Shown piece by piece: positions 8,192 through 17,266 of a DNA stretch of 64,000 nucleotides (its first letter is position 1; every line of letters begins with the position of its first letter). The position numbers and the translations under genes were made by a program. Below the pieces are notes generated by a model. The model ran no database searches. It was not told the origin of the DNA and was given only the letters and a program-made list of their open reading frames with translations. This DNA is from Paenibacillus sacheonensis. Lineage in GTDB: Bacteria > Bacillota > Bacilli > Paenibacillales > Paenibacillaceae. The stretch spans positions 1 to 64,000 of the forward strand of contig NZ_JAAAMU010000016.1 of the NCBI RefSeq assembly GCF_009909195.1, written 5' to 3'.

Positions 8192-9808
8192 ATGCTGAAC
8201 ATAGCGCCTATTCTCGGCGACGGGATGGTTCTGCAGCGGGGCAAGACCGTGCCGCTGTGGGGCAAAGGCAATGAAGGGGCTACGGTGAGCATCTGGTGCC
8301 GCCGGGCGGAAGCTCCTGGTGCCAGGGTTACGGATGCCGGGATTACGGACACTCAGGCGCTTGCTCATGGGGCCGTATCGGATGCGCTTGCCGAGGAAGC
8401 TTGGGCCGATGGGGCAGGGATGGCATCGGCCCAGGCCGTAGGCGAGGATGTCGCTGCGGCCGGAACGGTCGTACGCGGGGGGCGATGGTCGCTCGCGCTG
8501 CCGGCTATGGAGGCGGGCGGACCGTTCGAACTCACGGTCGAATCGGAGGGCGAGCGAATGACGATTCGCGATATCTGGTTCGGCGAGGTTTGGCTGGCCG
8601 GCGGCCAATCGAACATGGAGATGCGGCTGAAGGATACCCTCGGCGGCAGGGCCGAGGCGGCACAGGCCAATGAGCCGATGCTTCGCTATTACGAAGTGCC
8701 GCCGATCAATTACGACGACGGCCGGGAGCATCGGGGGGAATGGCGGCAGGCGATTCCGGAGCATGCCGGACAGTTCTCGGCGGTGGCGTATTATTTTGCG
8801 CTGGAGATTCTGCGGACGCAGGGCGTCCCCGTGGGCATTATCGGCTGCAGCAAAGGCGCCACGTACGCGAATTGCTGGGTATCCCGGGAGACGCTGTCGG
8901 ACGACGAGGACCTCTGCGTCTACCTCGACGAGTTCGAGGAGCAGACGAAGGATCTGGATCTGGAGGCGTATTACGAGGCGGATCGCCATTTTAATGCCGC
9001 GGCGATCGAATATTACGCCCGCTTGGACGAGGGCGTGCCGGCCGAACAGCTCGTCGCGCCCGAGTGGCCGCCGCCTATCGGCCCGCGGTATTTCCTGCGG
9101 CCATGCGGCATGTACGACGTCATGCTGAGCCATGCGGCGCCCTATGGGCTGAGAGGCTTTCTCTATTACCAAGGGGAAGCGGACACGGCGCGTTCGGACC
9201 TGTATCCGCGCATGATGGAGGCGCTCGTGGATAATTGGCGCGCCGATTGGGGCGACCGGGAGCTGCCGTTTCTGTTCGTTCAGCTGTCCAACTTCGGCTG
9301 CATGGGCAACGAGAACGGCGAGGACTGGGCGCTGCAGCGGGAGGCGCAGCTGATCGCTTCGCGGCGCATCCCCGGGGCGGGCATGGCGGTCTCCATCGAC
9401 TGCGGCGATTTCGGGGATATCCACCCGCCGAACAAGCGGCCCGTCGGCGAACGGCTGGCCTTGATCGCCCGGGAGCAGGTATACCGGGAGCCGGTGAACA
9501 GCAATGGCCCCGTGCCGCTCGTATGCGTCGCTAGCGAGGACGGCGCTGCCGAGCTGACCTTCGGTTATGCCGAAGGCAGGCTGGCAAGCGGCGGCGGCGG
9601 TCTCCGCGGCTTCGAGATCGCCGGCAGCGACGGGCTGTTCGTCCCGGCAACCGCCGAGATCGCGGACGTGGCAACGGTCGTGCTTCGCGCCGCCGGCGTG
9701 GATGCCCCTGCGCATGTCCGCTACGGCTGGCGCAACTGGACGGACGCCAACCTGTTCGGCGGCTCCGGGCTGCCGGCCTCGCCGTTCCGGCTGAACGTCG
9801 AAGCGTAG
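8192..9808 (+). CDS. Sialate O-acetylesterase-like SGNH hydrolase
   Basis: A 538-residue protein of the sialate O-acetylesterase family. The SGNH block I is AGGQSNME with nucleophile Ser140; the YYQGEAD motif and the catalytic D-x-H in FGDIHPP (Asp409, His411) follow. An N-terminal beta-rich section (MLNIAPILGDGMVLQRG..PLWGKG) and a C-terminal beta domain (residues about 425-535) frame the hydrolase, as is usual. It lacks a signal peptide and so may remove acetyl groups from imported oligosaccharides. Residues about 38-95 form an Ala/Gly/Glu-rich stretch that looks like a lineage-specific insertion in the first beta domain. AAGGGG lies 13 nt after the previous stop. Confidence 0.9.
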   Translation: MLNIAPILGDGMVLQRGKTVPLWGKGNEGATVSIWCRRAEAPGARVTDAGITDTQALAHGAVSDALAEEAWADGAGMASAQAVGEDVAAAGTVVRGGRWSLALPAMEAGGPFELTVESEGERMTIRDIWFGEVWLAGGQSNMEMRLKDTLGGRAEAAQANEPMLRYYEVPPINYDDGREHRGEWRQAIPEHAGQFSAVAYYFALEILRTQGVPVGIIGCSKGATYANCWVSRETLSDDEDLCVYLDEFEEQTKDLDLEAYYEADRHFNAAAIEYYARLDEGVPAEQLVAPEWPPPIGPRYFLRPCGMYDVMLSHAAPYGLRGFLYYQGEADTARSDLYPRMMEALVDNWRADWGDRELPFLFVQLSNFGCMGNENGEDWALQREAQLIASRRIPGAGMAVSIDCGDFGDIHPPNKRPVGERLALIAREQVYREPVNSNGPVPLVCVASEDGAAELTFGYAEGRLASGGGGLRGFEIAGSDGLFVPATAEIADVATVVLRAAGVDAPAHVRYGWRNWTDANLFGGSGLPASPFRLNVEA

Positions 9809-9988
9809 TCGCAGCGCGGACGTGTTCGCGGAGCGAACGCGCGGCGCAAGCCTGGCGCTGGCTGAGCCTCAATCCAGCCCCATGCCATCCTCATTCCAGC
9901 CTCAATCCAGCAGGCATCCATTTATCGGCAGTTCAGCGAAGGCTCGGCGAAACCACGGCATTTTCTGTCGCTTGCCGCTTGCGTCTTC

Positions 9989-10843
9989 CTAACGGAACCG
10001 GCCCCGATATTCCCTCGGCGTCTGCCCCTGCAGCTTGGCGAAGCTGCGGATATAGTACGTGGCGCTGGAGAAGCCGACGTCGACGGCGATCTGCGAGATC
10101 GGCATCCCGGTGTTGATAAGCAGCAGCTTGGACTGATCCACGCGGTGTTTGGTCAAGTACTCGAGGGGGGTCATCTGATAGACCTGCTTCATGCAGCGGG
10201 CGACGTAAGTAGGGTGATAATGCAGCTGGTCGCGGTACTGCTCGTAGCAGTCGGGCTCGCGGTAGTTCTGGCGCAGGTACTGCTCGACGGCCTCGGCGAT
10301 CTGCTGGGCCGGGGAGCGCAGGCTGCGATGATTCTCGTTCATGTCGAACAGCAGCGCTTGGAAGATCGTCTGCTGCTTCCACCGCGAAGAGGCGCTCGGC
10401 TCCTTCTCCGCCTCGATCAGCGCCAGTACATTGTCGTAGAAGCTCAGCGCATCGGAGAAGCCGCAGTACCGGGGCAGGTAGATCGTGAAATGCTCGATTC
10501 GCTGGTAGCGGCGGTCTTTGTCCGGATCCGTCATGGGCACGGCTTCGGACGCCTCCGACCACTCGCCCGTGCTTTGAAAGTGCAGCCAGTAGAAGTGGGT
10601 CCGCTCCGTGCAGGCCCGATAGGAGCCGTGCTGCCGCTGGGGATGCAGGATGAGCGCTTCGCCTTCCTTGACCTCCCAGCGCTGTTCCTCTTCCTCCATA
10701 TAGAGGCAGCCCTCGGTGACGATGATCATATCGAAGAGGCTGATGTTTCGGCGGGTCGCGTGAACTTCGCCGGCTTGATACACGGCTTCGCCGCCGACGA
10801 TATAATGCGGCAGCGGCGGTGCGGTAAACCGATAGTAGTTCAT
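9989..10843 (-). CDS. AraC family transcriptional regulator
   Basis: A 284-residue regulator with an N-terminal cupin-type sensor (EGEALILHPQRQHGSY) and a C-terminal double helix-turn-helix (residues about 190-284; ISQIAVDVGFSSATYYIRSFAKLQGQTPREYR). The start at 10843 is preferred over an upstream in-frame ATG at 10873 because AAGGGAG lies 8 nt before it. It is divergent from the GH127 gene and probably activates it in response to an arabinose-type sugar (inference). Confidence 0.93.
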   Translation of the reverse strand: MNYYRFTAPPLPHYIVGGEAVYQAGEVHATRRNISLFDMIIVTEGCLYMEEEEQRWEVKEGEALILHPQRQHGSYRACTERTHFYWLHFQSTGEWSEASEAVPMTDPDKDRRYQRIEHFTIYLPRYCGFSDALSFYDNVLALIEAEKEPSASSRWKQQTIFQALLFDMNENHRSLRSPAQQIAEAVEQYLRQNYREPDCYEQYRDQLHYHPTYVARCMKQVYQMTPLEYLTKHRVDQSKLLLINTGMPISQIAVDVGFSSATYYIRSFAKLQGQTPREYRGRFR

Positions 10844-10871
10844 CGGAAAACTCCCTTCGATCGAGAAGTTC

Positions 10872-10894
10872 ATATCGTACGATTATATCGTTCG
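10872..10894 (+). promoter_or_regulatory. Direct repeat in the AraC/GH127 intergenic region
   Basis: ATATCGTACG (10872-10881) and ATATCGTTCG (10885-10894) are near-identical direct repeats 13 bp apart, covering the minus-strand TATAAT of the AraC gene. Direct repeats are typical for AraC-type binding; assignment is inference. Confidence 0.4.
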
Positions 10895-10923
10895 TTTACA
10901 GGCTGTTTGAAACTCATTATAGC
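10895..10923 (+). promoter_or_regulatory. Candidate promoter of the GH127 gene
   Basis: TTTACA (10895-10900), 17 nt, then TATAGC (10918-10923), facing the GH127 gene and immediately beside the direct repeats. Confidence 0.5.
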
Positions 10924-10973
10924 ATCTATCATGGGAATAGAAACCAACCTGCGATAAGAGGTGATGAGAAGGA

Positions 10974-12809
10974 ATGAGCATGGCCAAACAAAGCGCGGCG
11001 ACCCCGGCCGATTTGGGGAAAACGTTCGCGCAGGTACCTTTTCAGCAAGTGATGTTCACGGATGCCTTCTGGGCGCCGCGGCTGGCGGCGCACAAGACGA
11101 ACACGATTCCGGCCTGCCTCGGTTTCTCCGAAAGCCGCATCGACAATTTCGCGAAGGCGGCAGGGCTGAAGGAAGGCGGACACGAGGGCATCTTCTTCGA
11201 CGATTCGGATCTGTACAAGATTCTCGAGGGCGCCGCTTACTCGCTCGCGCTTCAGCCGGATCCCGAGCTCGACAGGCGGGTCGACGATATTATCGCGCTG
11301 ATCGCCGCCGCGCAAGAGGAAAGCGGCTACATCAACACGTACTACCAGTTGGAAAAGCCGAACGAGAAATACACCGACATGGGCAAGCATGAGCTCTATT
11401 GCGGCGGACATCTCATCGAAGCCGCGGTCGCGCACAAGCAGGCTACAGGCAAGACGAATTTCCTCGACGTCGCGATCAAGCTTGCCGACCATTGGGACCG
11501 GTATTTCGGCCCGAATCCCGATCAGCATCTGTGGGTAGAGGGGCATCAAGAGCCGGAGATGGCCTTGATCAGGCTGTACCGGGAAACGGGAGACGAGCGA
11601 TACTTCGAGCATGCCAAGTGGATGCTGGAGGAACGCGGCAGCCGGCACGGCGAAGGACAGGGCTGGCATCATGAGGACCAGGAGTACTGCCAGGGCAATG
11701 TGCCGTTATTGGAGCAGACCGAACTGGTGGGTCACGCGGTTCGCACGGCGTACATGTTCTCGGCCATGGCGGACGTTGCGTACAAGACGAACGATGAACG
11801 GTACAAAACGACGCTGGACCGCATGTGGGACCGGCTGATCAACCGCAACATGTTCGTCACGGGCGGCATCGGGTCCACGCACGATAACGAAGGCTTCACG
11901 CACGACTTCGACCTGAACAACGAGAAGGCCTACTGCGAGACTTGCGCGTCGATCGGCATGGTGTTCTTCAACCACCGGATGAACCTGCTGCATGGCGATG
12001 CCAAGTACGCCGACGTCATGGAGCGCTCGCTCTACAACGCCGCGCTGGCGGGCGTCAATCTGGCGGGCGACAAGTATTTCTACATTAATCCCTTGAATGC
12101 CGACGGCCTGCATCATCGCTTCGAATGGATCGGCTGCGCATGCTGTCCGTCCAACGTGGCGAGATTCATTCCTTCCATCGGCAGCTACGTGTACGCGACG
12201 GGCGACAGGGAAGCGGTCGTGAATCTGTACGCGCAGAGCGAAGGCCGACTGGCGCTGGGCAACGGCGAGCACGTGAAGCTGACGCAGACGACCGAGCATC
12301 CGTGGGAAGACCGGGTCAGCCTGAAGGTCGAACCGGAGAGCGGCGAGTCGGAGTTTACGCTGAAGCTGCGATACCCAGGCTGGTGCCGCGACCTCCGGCT
12401 GCAAGTGAACGGCAAGGAAGTCGACCAACTTAACCTGGAGAAAGGCTACATTCGCCTGAACCGGGTATGGAAAGCCGGCGACACCGTGCAACTGACGTTC
12501 GCGATGCCGGTCGAGCATGTCCATGCCGATCCGCGCGTCGAAGCCAATATCGGCAAAGTCGCGCTGCAGCGGGGGCCGCTCGTCTACTGCTTCGAGGAAA
12601 CCGATCAGCCGATCGACATCGAGAAGCTGACGATCGCCCCGGATACGACGTTCACGCTAAGCCGTAACGAACGGATCCTGAATGCGGTGCAACTAAATGA
12701 AGCAACGGTCGACGGCAGTCCCGGCGTGGTGGCCGTGCCGTACTTCGCTTGGGATAATCGCGAGCCGGGGAAAATGAAAACCTGGGTGCCGGAGCGGAAC
12801 GGCTCCTAG
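10974..12809 (+). CDS. GH127 family beta-L-arabinofuranosidase-type glycoside hydrolase
   Basis: A 611-residue enzyme of family GH127 (DUF1680). The zinc and nucleophile residues of the family are recognisable: Glu322 and Cys324 in YCETCAS, and Cys390-Cys391 in CACCPSN. In characterised Bifidobacterium HypBA1 one Cys of this cluster is the nucleophile. YCGGHLIEAAVAHKQATGK lies in the alpha/alpha barrel, and the C-terminal 170 residues form beta domains. No signal peptide, so it acts on imported arabinosides. A long Shine-Dalgarno match (GAGGTGATG) lies 9 nt before the ATG. It is controlled from the region shared with the AraC gene. Confidence 0.93.
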   Translation: MSMAKQSAATPADLGKTFAQVPFQQVMFTDAFWAPRLAAHKTNTIPACLGFSESRIDNFAKAAGLKEGGHEGIFFDDSDLYKILEGAAYSLALQPDPELDRRVDDIIALIAAAQEESGYINTYYQLEKPNEKYTDMGKHELYCGGHLIEAAVAHKQATGKTNFLDVAIKLADHWDRYFGPNPDQHLWVEGHQEPEMALIRLYRETGDERYFEHAKWMLEERGSRHGEGQGWHHEDQEYCQGNVPLLEQTELVGHAVRTAYMFSAMADVAYKTNDERYKTTLDRMWDRLINRNMFVTGGIGSTHDNEGFTHDFDLNNEKAYCETCASIGMVFFNHRMNLLHGDAKYADVMERSLYNAALAGVNLAGDKYFYINPLNADGLHHRFEWIGCACCPSNVARFIPSIGSYVYATGDREAVVNLYAQSEGRLALGNGEHVKLTQTTEHPWEDRVSLKVEPESGESEFTLKLRYPGWCRDLRLQVNGKEVDQLNLEKGYIRLNRVWKAGDTVQLTFAMPVEHVHADPRVEANIGKVALQRGPLVYCFEETDQPIDIEKLTIAPDTTFTLSRNERILNAVQLNEATVDGSPGVVAVPYFAWDNREPGKMKTWVPERNGS

Positions 12810-12986
12810 AGCGGATGAAGGCAGCGGGATAGGTCATGGCTTTAGTATCCCGCTCTCGCCGCTCGCCAGGCGCCGCATTCCATCGCATGCCGCATGGGAC
12901 ATTCCGCAATATGCGGCTTGCGAACGCCTTGCATGGCATGAAATCAGATTCGGCGCTTCCAAGCGCTTATAAAGGAGGAATTTATT

Positions 12987-14372
12987 ATGGGCGGTCTAAG
13001 CATCGGTTGGGCATCCGGCGATATTACGCCGGCGCGTCCGGTTTACTTATGCGGTCAAATGTTCGAACGTCTCTCGCAGTATGTCCGGGACCCGCTGACG
13101 GCGACCGCGCTGGCGCTCGAAGGCGCCGACGGCGACCAGGCGATTATCGTATCCGTGGATCTGGTCGTCGTCACGCGCGAGCTGCAGGACGGGCTTGCGA
13201 AGCGCCTTCGCCGCTCGATTCCCGACTTTGATGCAGCCAAACTCGTCATCTGCGCGACGCATACGCATAACGCGCCGTTCGAGGACTACGAGCAGTTCTC
13301 GCGGCTCTCCGGCGGCACGAACGTCTACGATTTCAGCGATCCCGGAGCCATGCATCCGCCGGAGTACATGGAGCAGCTGCTCGATACGCTCGATACGCTC
13401 GCTGCGGGGGCATGGCGCACAAGGGCGGCGGGGGCGGTAAGCCCGGCTTTCGGTTACGCCGTCGTCGGGCACAACCGCCGTTCCACTTACGTGGACGGAC
13501 GGGCGATGCTGTACGGGGCCGTGCACCACGATATCTTTAAGGCCATTGAAGGACCAAGCGACCATGGGGTGGAAATGCTCTATCTATGGGATGCCGAGGA
13601 GCGGCTGACGGGCATCGTCATGAACGTTGCCTGCCCGGCGCAGGTCATGGAGGGCGAGCATTTCATAACCGCCGACTTCTGGGCGGAAGCGCGGGAGCAG
13701 CTGAGGGAACGGTTCGGCGCCGGGCTATTCGTTCTGCCGCTCGTCGGCGCTGCCGGCGATGCGGCGCCGCATGGCGATCTCATTCGCGCAGGCAAGGGCG
13801 CGGAGCCGGACATGTTCAAGGCCGAAGGAATGGTGGAGCTCGGCAGGCGGCTGGCCGATCTCGCCTGGAGTCAATTCGAGCGCGCGCAGTCTCGCCGGGA
13901 ACGCGAACCTGAATTTCGCCACGAGGTGCACGCCATCCGGCTGCCGCTCAGCTATCCGCGCGAAGAAGAGACGGAAGCGATCGTGCGGGATTATATTGAG
14001 GATTTGTTCCGGGAGCCCGAGCGCGCGGAACGAATCAGGCGCAAGGTCGCGCAGCGGATCGCCGAAGGCGCCGAGTTTCCGTACTTCGACGCGGAGGTGC
14101 ATGTCATGCGGCTGGGCGGCATCGCCATCGCGACGAACCCGTTCGAGCTGTTCGCGGAATTCGGCCTGCGGCTGAAGGCGCTAAGCCGCGCGAGGCAGAC
14201 GTTCGTCGTCCAGCTGGCCTGCGATTTCGCGGCTTATCTGCCGACGGAGAAGGCAAGAGAAGGCAAAGGCTTCAGCGCGTTCGCGCTTGACGGCCTGGTC
14301 GGTCCCGAGGGGGGACATGAGCTCGTCGACCGCACGGCGGAGCTGCTGAACGACCTGTTCGAACCGAAGTAA
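12987..14372 (+). CDS. Neutral/alkaline ceramidase-like hydrolase, function unknown
   Basis: A 461-residue protein related to the N-terminal domain of neutral ceramidases. It starts with the typical IGWASGDITPARPVYLCGQ and has a metal-binding ATHTHNAP motif (His92, His94); VVGHNRRS and LPLVGAAGDAAPHG also match the family. It has no signal peptide and lacks the ceramidase C-terminal domain, so a cytoplasmic amidase or esterase acting on a sugar derivative is more likely than ceramide hydrolysis. AAAGGAGG precedes the ATG at 8-9 nt. It lies 177 nt behind GH127 on the same strand. Confidence 0.8.
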   Translation: MGGLSIGWASGDITPARPVYLCGQMFERLSQYVRDPLTATALALEGADGDQAIIVSVDLVVVTRELQDGLAKRLRRSIPDFDAAKLVICATHTHNAPFEDYEQFSRLSGGTNVYDFSDPGAMHPPEYMEQLLDTLDTLAAGAWRTRAAGAVSPAFGYAVVGHNRRSTYVDGRAMLYGAVHHDIFKAIEGPSDHGVEMLYLWDAEERLTGIVMNVACPAQVMEGEHFITADFWAEAREQLRERFGAGLFVLPLVGAAGDAAPHGDLIRAGKGAEPDMFKAEGMVELGRRLADLAWSQFERAQSRREREPEFRHEVHAIRLPLSYPREEETEAIVRDYIEDLFREPERAERIRRKVAQRIAEGAEFPYFDAEVHVMRLGGIAIATNPFELFAEFGLRLKALSRARQTFVVQLACDFAAYLPTEKAREGKGFSAFALDGLVGPEGGHELVDRTAELLNDLFEPK

Positions 14373-14410
14373 AGACATAGAAATAATAGCTAGAAGTGTT
14401 AATATTTTGC

Positions 14411-14439
14411 TTGCAAAGCCTATTGGGCTGTCATATGAT
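14411..14439 (+). promoter_or_regulatory. Strong sigma-A promoter of the sugar ABC transporter locus
   Basis: TTGCAA (14411-14416), 17 nt, TATGAT (14434-14439). It lies 130 nt before the solute-binding protein gene, giving a long 5' leader that carries an operator pair and a cre site. Confidence 0.75.
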
Positions 14440-14456
14440 AGAGGTGCGAAGATTTT

Positions 14457-14478
14457 GGTTAACCGTCATCTGTTAACT
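14457..14478 (+). promoter_or_regulatory. GTTAAC-type operator pair (site B)
   Basis: GGTTAACC, 7 nt (GTCATCT), GTTAACT. The arms and the GTCAT core match site A at 3071-3093 read on the other strand. It begins 18 nt after the -10 box, the same roadblock position as site A. Confidence 0.65.
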
Positions 14479-14504
14479 AAATACTCGCAGTATAAAACCA
14501 CATA

Positions 14505-14519
14505 ATGAAAGCGCATACT
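14505..14519 (+). promoter_or_regulatory. Candidate cre site (CcpA catabolite control)
   Basis: ATGAAAGCGCATACT fits the Bacillus consensus WTGNAANCGNWNNCW at every position. It lies in the leader downstream of the promoter, where CcpA-HPr(Ser-P) would block elongation when preferred sugars are present. Confidence 0.6.
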
Positions 14520-14566
14520 CTAGCATTCAGATTCAGAAAAACCAATCAATATCGGAGGGGATTTTC

Positions 14567-16051
14567 TTGAAAAGGATGAACAAGAGAGGAACACTGCCAG
14601 CGTTGGCCGTCATCATGGCACTTTCCATGGCTTTGGCCGCTTGCGGTAACGACAACGACGGGGGAACGGGCAAGAACGAAGCGAACAACAGCGGTACGAA
14701 GAACACCGACACCACGGCACCATCCACGAATAACGCCGCTAACGACACCGCGAACACCACTACGCCGGATGCTCCGGCAGCCGACGAACCGGTTACGCTC
14801 AAACTGGCCACCTGGATCCCGGCAGACGACAAATGGACCAAAATGCTCGAACTCTTCAACGCCAAATTCCCCAACATCAAGGTCGACATGATCAGCTGGC
14901 AAGGCACGAAGACGCTGCAAGAGAACATTGCGGCCGGCGAACCGGTCGACGTCTTCTGGGCCAACACCATGTGGGAGCCGCTCTCCCAAGGCTACGTAGA
15001 GAATCTTCAGCCTTACATTGATAAAGATCCGGAATTTGGCGATTATCCATTCCTCCCCGGCATTCTCGACACCTTCAAGGTCGGCAACGACATCTACGGC
15101 TTATCCCGCGGCAACGATCTCGGCGTTATCTATTACAACAAGGACATTCTGGAGAAATACGGCATCGATCCGCCCGCAGTCAACTGGACCTTCGACGACA
15201 TGAGGGAAATGGCGAAGAAAGCGACGAACGCTGCCGAGAAGACGTGGGGCTTCAACAATACGTCCTATAATATCGGTTGGCTCGCATCTACTGTTCCATA
15301 CGCGAACGGCCATACCGAGGATATCTACGGGCTGAACAAGGCGCATGACAAGATCATGTGGACGGGCGACAATACGGCCGCGCTCGACGATCTGAACTAT
15401 TTCTACGATATCGTAACGAAAGATCAATCCATGCTGAACTGGGGCGATTCCCAAAAGGCCGGTTATACGGGCGGCGACTTGTGGGAGAAAGGCCAGGCGC
15501 TCTTCAATTACGGCATCTCGTTCCAAATTCCGGGCTGGAGCAATCCCGACAGCGGCTTGAAATTCAAATGGGACATCGCGCCGATTCCGGCAGGTACCGC
15601 GACGCAGGCGAACTACGCTCAGAATAACCCGATGTTCATGGCGGCAGCGAGCAAGCACAAGGAAGCAGCGTGGGAATTCATGAAGTTCTGGACGACGAAC
15701 AAGGACTTCCAAAACCTTTTGGCCGACAACGGCTACACGTTCCCGAACTCCAGCGACGCGGATATCCAAGCGCATTTCAAATCCATTCCTTCTTATGCGG
15801 CAGTCAACCAAGAAGCGCTGGCCTTCGCGTATAACCACCCGATCTATGATCCGTCCTTCGGCATGATCGGCGGTAATTTCGCCGGCGAAGCGACGGGCTA
15901 CATCGCAGATCAGGTCATTGAGAACAAAATCAGTGCGTACGACAACCTGCCGAAATCGGCTGAGGAGAAGAACGGGCTAATCGCGCAGGCGAAAGCGACG
16001 GCGGATAAAGTATTTAAGGTCCAAGCCGAGAACGAGGCCGCGGCCAAGTAA
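14567..16051 (+). CDS. Extracellular sugar-binding lipoprotein of an ABC importer
   Basis: A 494-residue family 1 solute-binding protein. The N-terminus has a basic start, a hydrophobic core and the lipobox LAAC with Cys26 as lipidation site. A Asn/Thr/Asp-rich linker (about 28-68) follows, then the binding domain (VTLKLATWIPADDKWTKMLELFN, PNIKVDMISWQGTK, VDVFWANTMWEP). The TTG start at 14567 is chosen because CGGAGGGG ends 6 nt upstream; an in-frame ATG at 14576 is the alternative. It lies first behind the promoter and is followed by a terminator-like hairpin, a common way to make more binding protein than permease. Confidence 0.93.
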   Translation: MKRMNKRGTLPALAVIMALSMALAACGNDNDGGTGKNEANNSGTKNTDTTAPSTNNAANDTANTTTPDAPAADEPVTLKLATWIPADDKWTKMLELFNAKFPNIKVDMISWQGTKTLQENIAAGEPVDVFWANTMWEPLSQGYVENLQPYIDKDPEFGDYPFLPGILDTFKVGNDIYGLSRGNDLGVIYYNKDILEKYGIDPPAVNWTFDDMREMAKKATNAAEKTWGFNNTSYNIGWLASTVPYANGHTEDIYGLNKAHDKIMWTGDNTAALDDLNYFYDIVTKDQSMLNWGDSQKAGYTGGDLWEKGQALFNYGISFQIPGWSNPDSGLKFKWDIAPIPAGTATQANYAQNNPMFMAAASKHKEAAWEFMKFWTTNKDFQNLLADNGYTFPNSSDADIQAHFKSIPSYAAVNQEALAFAYNHPIYDPSFGMIGGNFAGEATGYIADQVIENKISAYDNLPKSAEEKNGLIAQAKATADKVFKVQAENEAAAK

Positions 16052-16069
16052 CTACATTAGTTTGCCTAT

Positions 16070-16109
16070 GGGCTCAAACCTCAGGGTTCCTGGGGTTTGA
16101 GTCCCTTTT
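16070..16109 (+). terminator. Intra-operon hairpin with T-run (partial terminator)
   Basis: GGGCTCAAACC at 16070-16080 pairs with GGTTTGAGTCCC ending at 16105 (one bulged base), followed by TTTT. It lies between the binding-protein gene and the ATPase gene and probably lowers expression of the distal genes. Confidence 0.65.
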
Positions 16110-16147
16110 CCAAGATAAGCGCGAAAGCCGAAGGGGAGGCGCAGGTC

Positions 16148-17266
16148 ATGAGCAGCGTGTCGTTTCAAAAGGTGTGCAAGCGTTACTCCGGCGAGAAACG
16201 CAACTCGGTCAACGATTTCAACTTGGAAGTGAACGACGGGGAGTTTCTGGTGCTCGTCGGGCCTTCCGGCTGCGGCAAGTCGACCTTGCTTCGGATGCTT
16301 GCCGGGTTGGAGGAAATCTCGTCGGGCGAGATTCATATCGGCAGCCGATTGATCAATTACGTATCGCCGAAAGACCGGGATATCGCAATGGTATTTCAAA
16401 ACTATGCCCTGTACCCGCACATGAGCGTGTACGAGAATATCGCTTTCGGACTCCGACTTCGGAAAATGGCCAAATCCGAAATCCATGAGCGCGTGACGCG
16501 CGCGGCCAAAATCCTCGAAATCGAGGCGCATCTGCAGAAGAAGCCAAAGGCGATGTCCGGCGGCCAGCGCCAGCGGGTCGCGCTCGGGCGCGCCATCGTC
16601 CGCGAGCCGGACGTCTTTCTGTTCGACGAGCCGCTCTCCAATCTGGACGCCAAGCTGCGCGTGCAGATGCGGGAAGAGATCGGCAAGCTGTACCGCCGCC
16701 TCAAGGCGACGATGATCTACGTCACGCATGACCAAGTGGAAGCGATGACGATGGGCACGCGGATCGTCGTCATGAAGGACGGCAACATCCTGCAGGTCGC
16801 AACGCCGGAAGAGCTCTACACGAAGCCAGCCAATTTGTTCGTGGCGGGGTTTATCGGCTCGCCGCCGATGAATGTCCTGCGCGGCAAATTCATAGCAACG
16901 GGCAGCGGCGGCTACTTCGAGACGAAGGCAAGCCGGCTGGTCGTTCCAGCGGAGAAAGCGAAGCCGCTCATCGATGGAAAATTCCACGACAAGGAAGTCG
17001 TGCTCGGCGTTCGCGCCGAAAATATCGTGTACCGCAGCGACGAGTTGGCAGGCGAGGCGTTCGCGGACACGCAGCTTCAGGTGCAGGTGGAGATGAAGGA
17101 ACTGCTCGGCTCGGACGTGTATTTGTACGTGCGGAACAAGGAACATAAGCTTGTCGTCCGCGTCGATCCGCGCACGCGGTTCGAAGAAGGGCAGTCCATC
17201 CGGATCGGCCTCGATATGGAGCTCGTTCACTTCTTCGACCCGCAAACGGAGGGACGATTATGTTGA
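16148..17266 (+). CDS. MsmX/UgpC-type sugar ABC transporter ATP-binding protein
   Basis: A 372-residue ATPase. Walker A is GPSGCGKST, the Q-loop is FQNYALYPHMSVYENI, the signature is MSGGQRQRVALGRAI, and Walker B is FLFDEPLSNLDAKLR; a C-terminal TOBE-like regulatory domain follows (residues about 235-372). ATG 16148 is used because GGGGAGG lies about 10 nt upstream. It is the only ATPase in a locus with two permease pairs, so it probably energises both; MsmX-type ATPases are known to serve several importers. It overlaps the next gene by 7 nt. Confidence 0.93.
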   Translation: MSSVSFQKVCKRYSGEKRNSVNDFNLEVNDGEFLVLVGPSGCGKSTLLRMLAGLEEISSGEIHIGSRLINYVSPKDRDIAMVFQNYALYPHMSVYENIAFGLRLRKMAKSEIHERVTRAAKILEIEAHLQKKPKAMSGGQRQRVALGRAIVREPDVFLFDEPLSNLDAKLRVQMREEIGKLYRRLKATMIYVTHDQVEAMTMGTRIVVMKDGNILQVATPEELYTKPANLFVAGFIGSPPMNVLRGKFIATGSGGYFETKASRLVVPAEKAKPLIDGKFHDKEVVLGVRAENIVYRSDELAGEAFADTQLQVQVEMKELLGSDVYLYVRNKEHKLVVRVDPRTRFEEGQSIRIGLDMELVHFFDPQTEGRLC

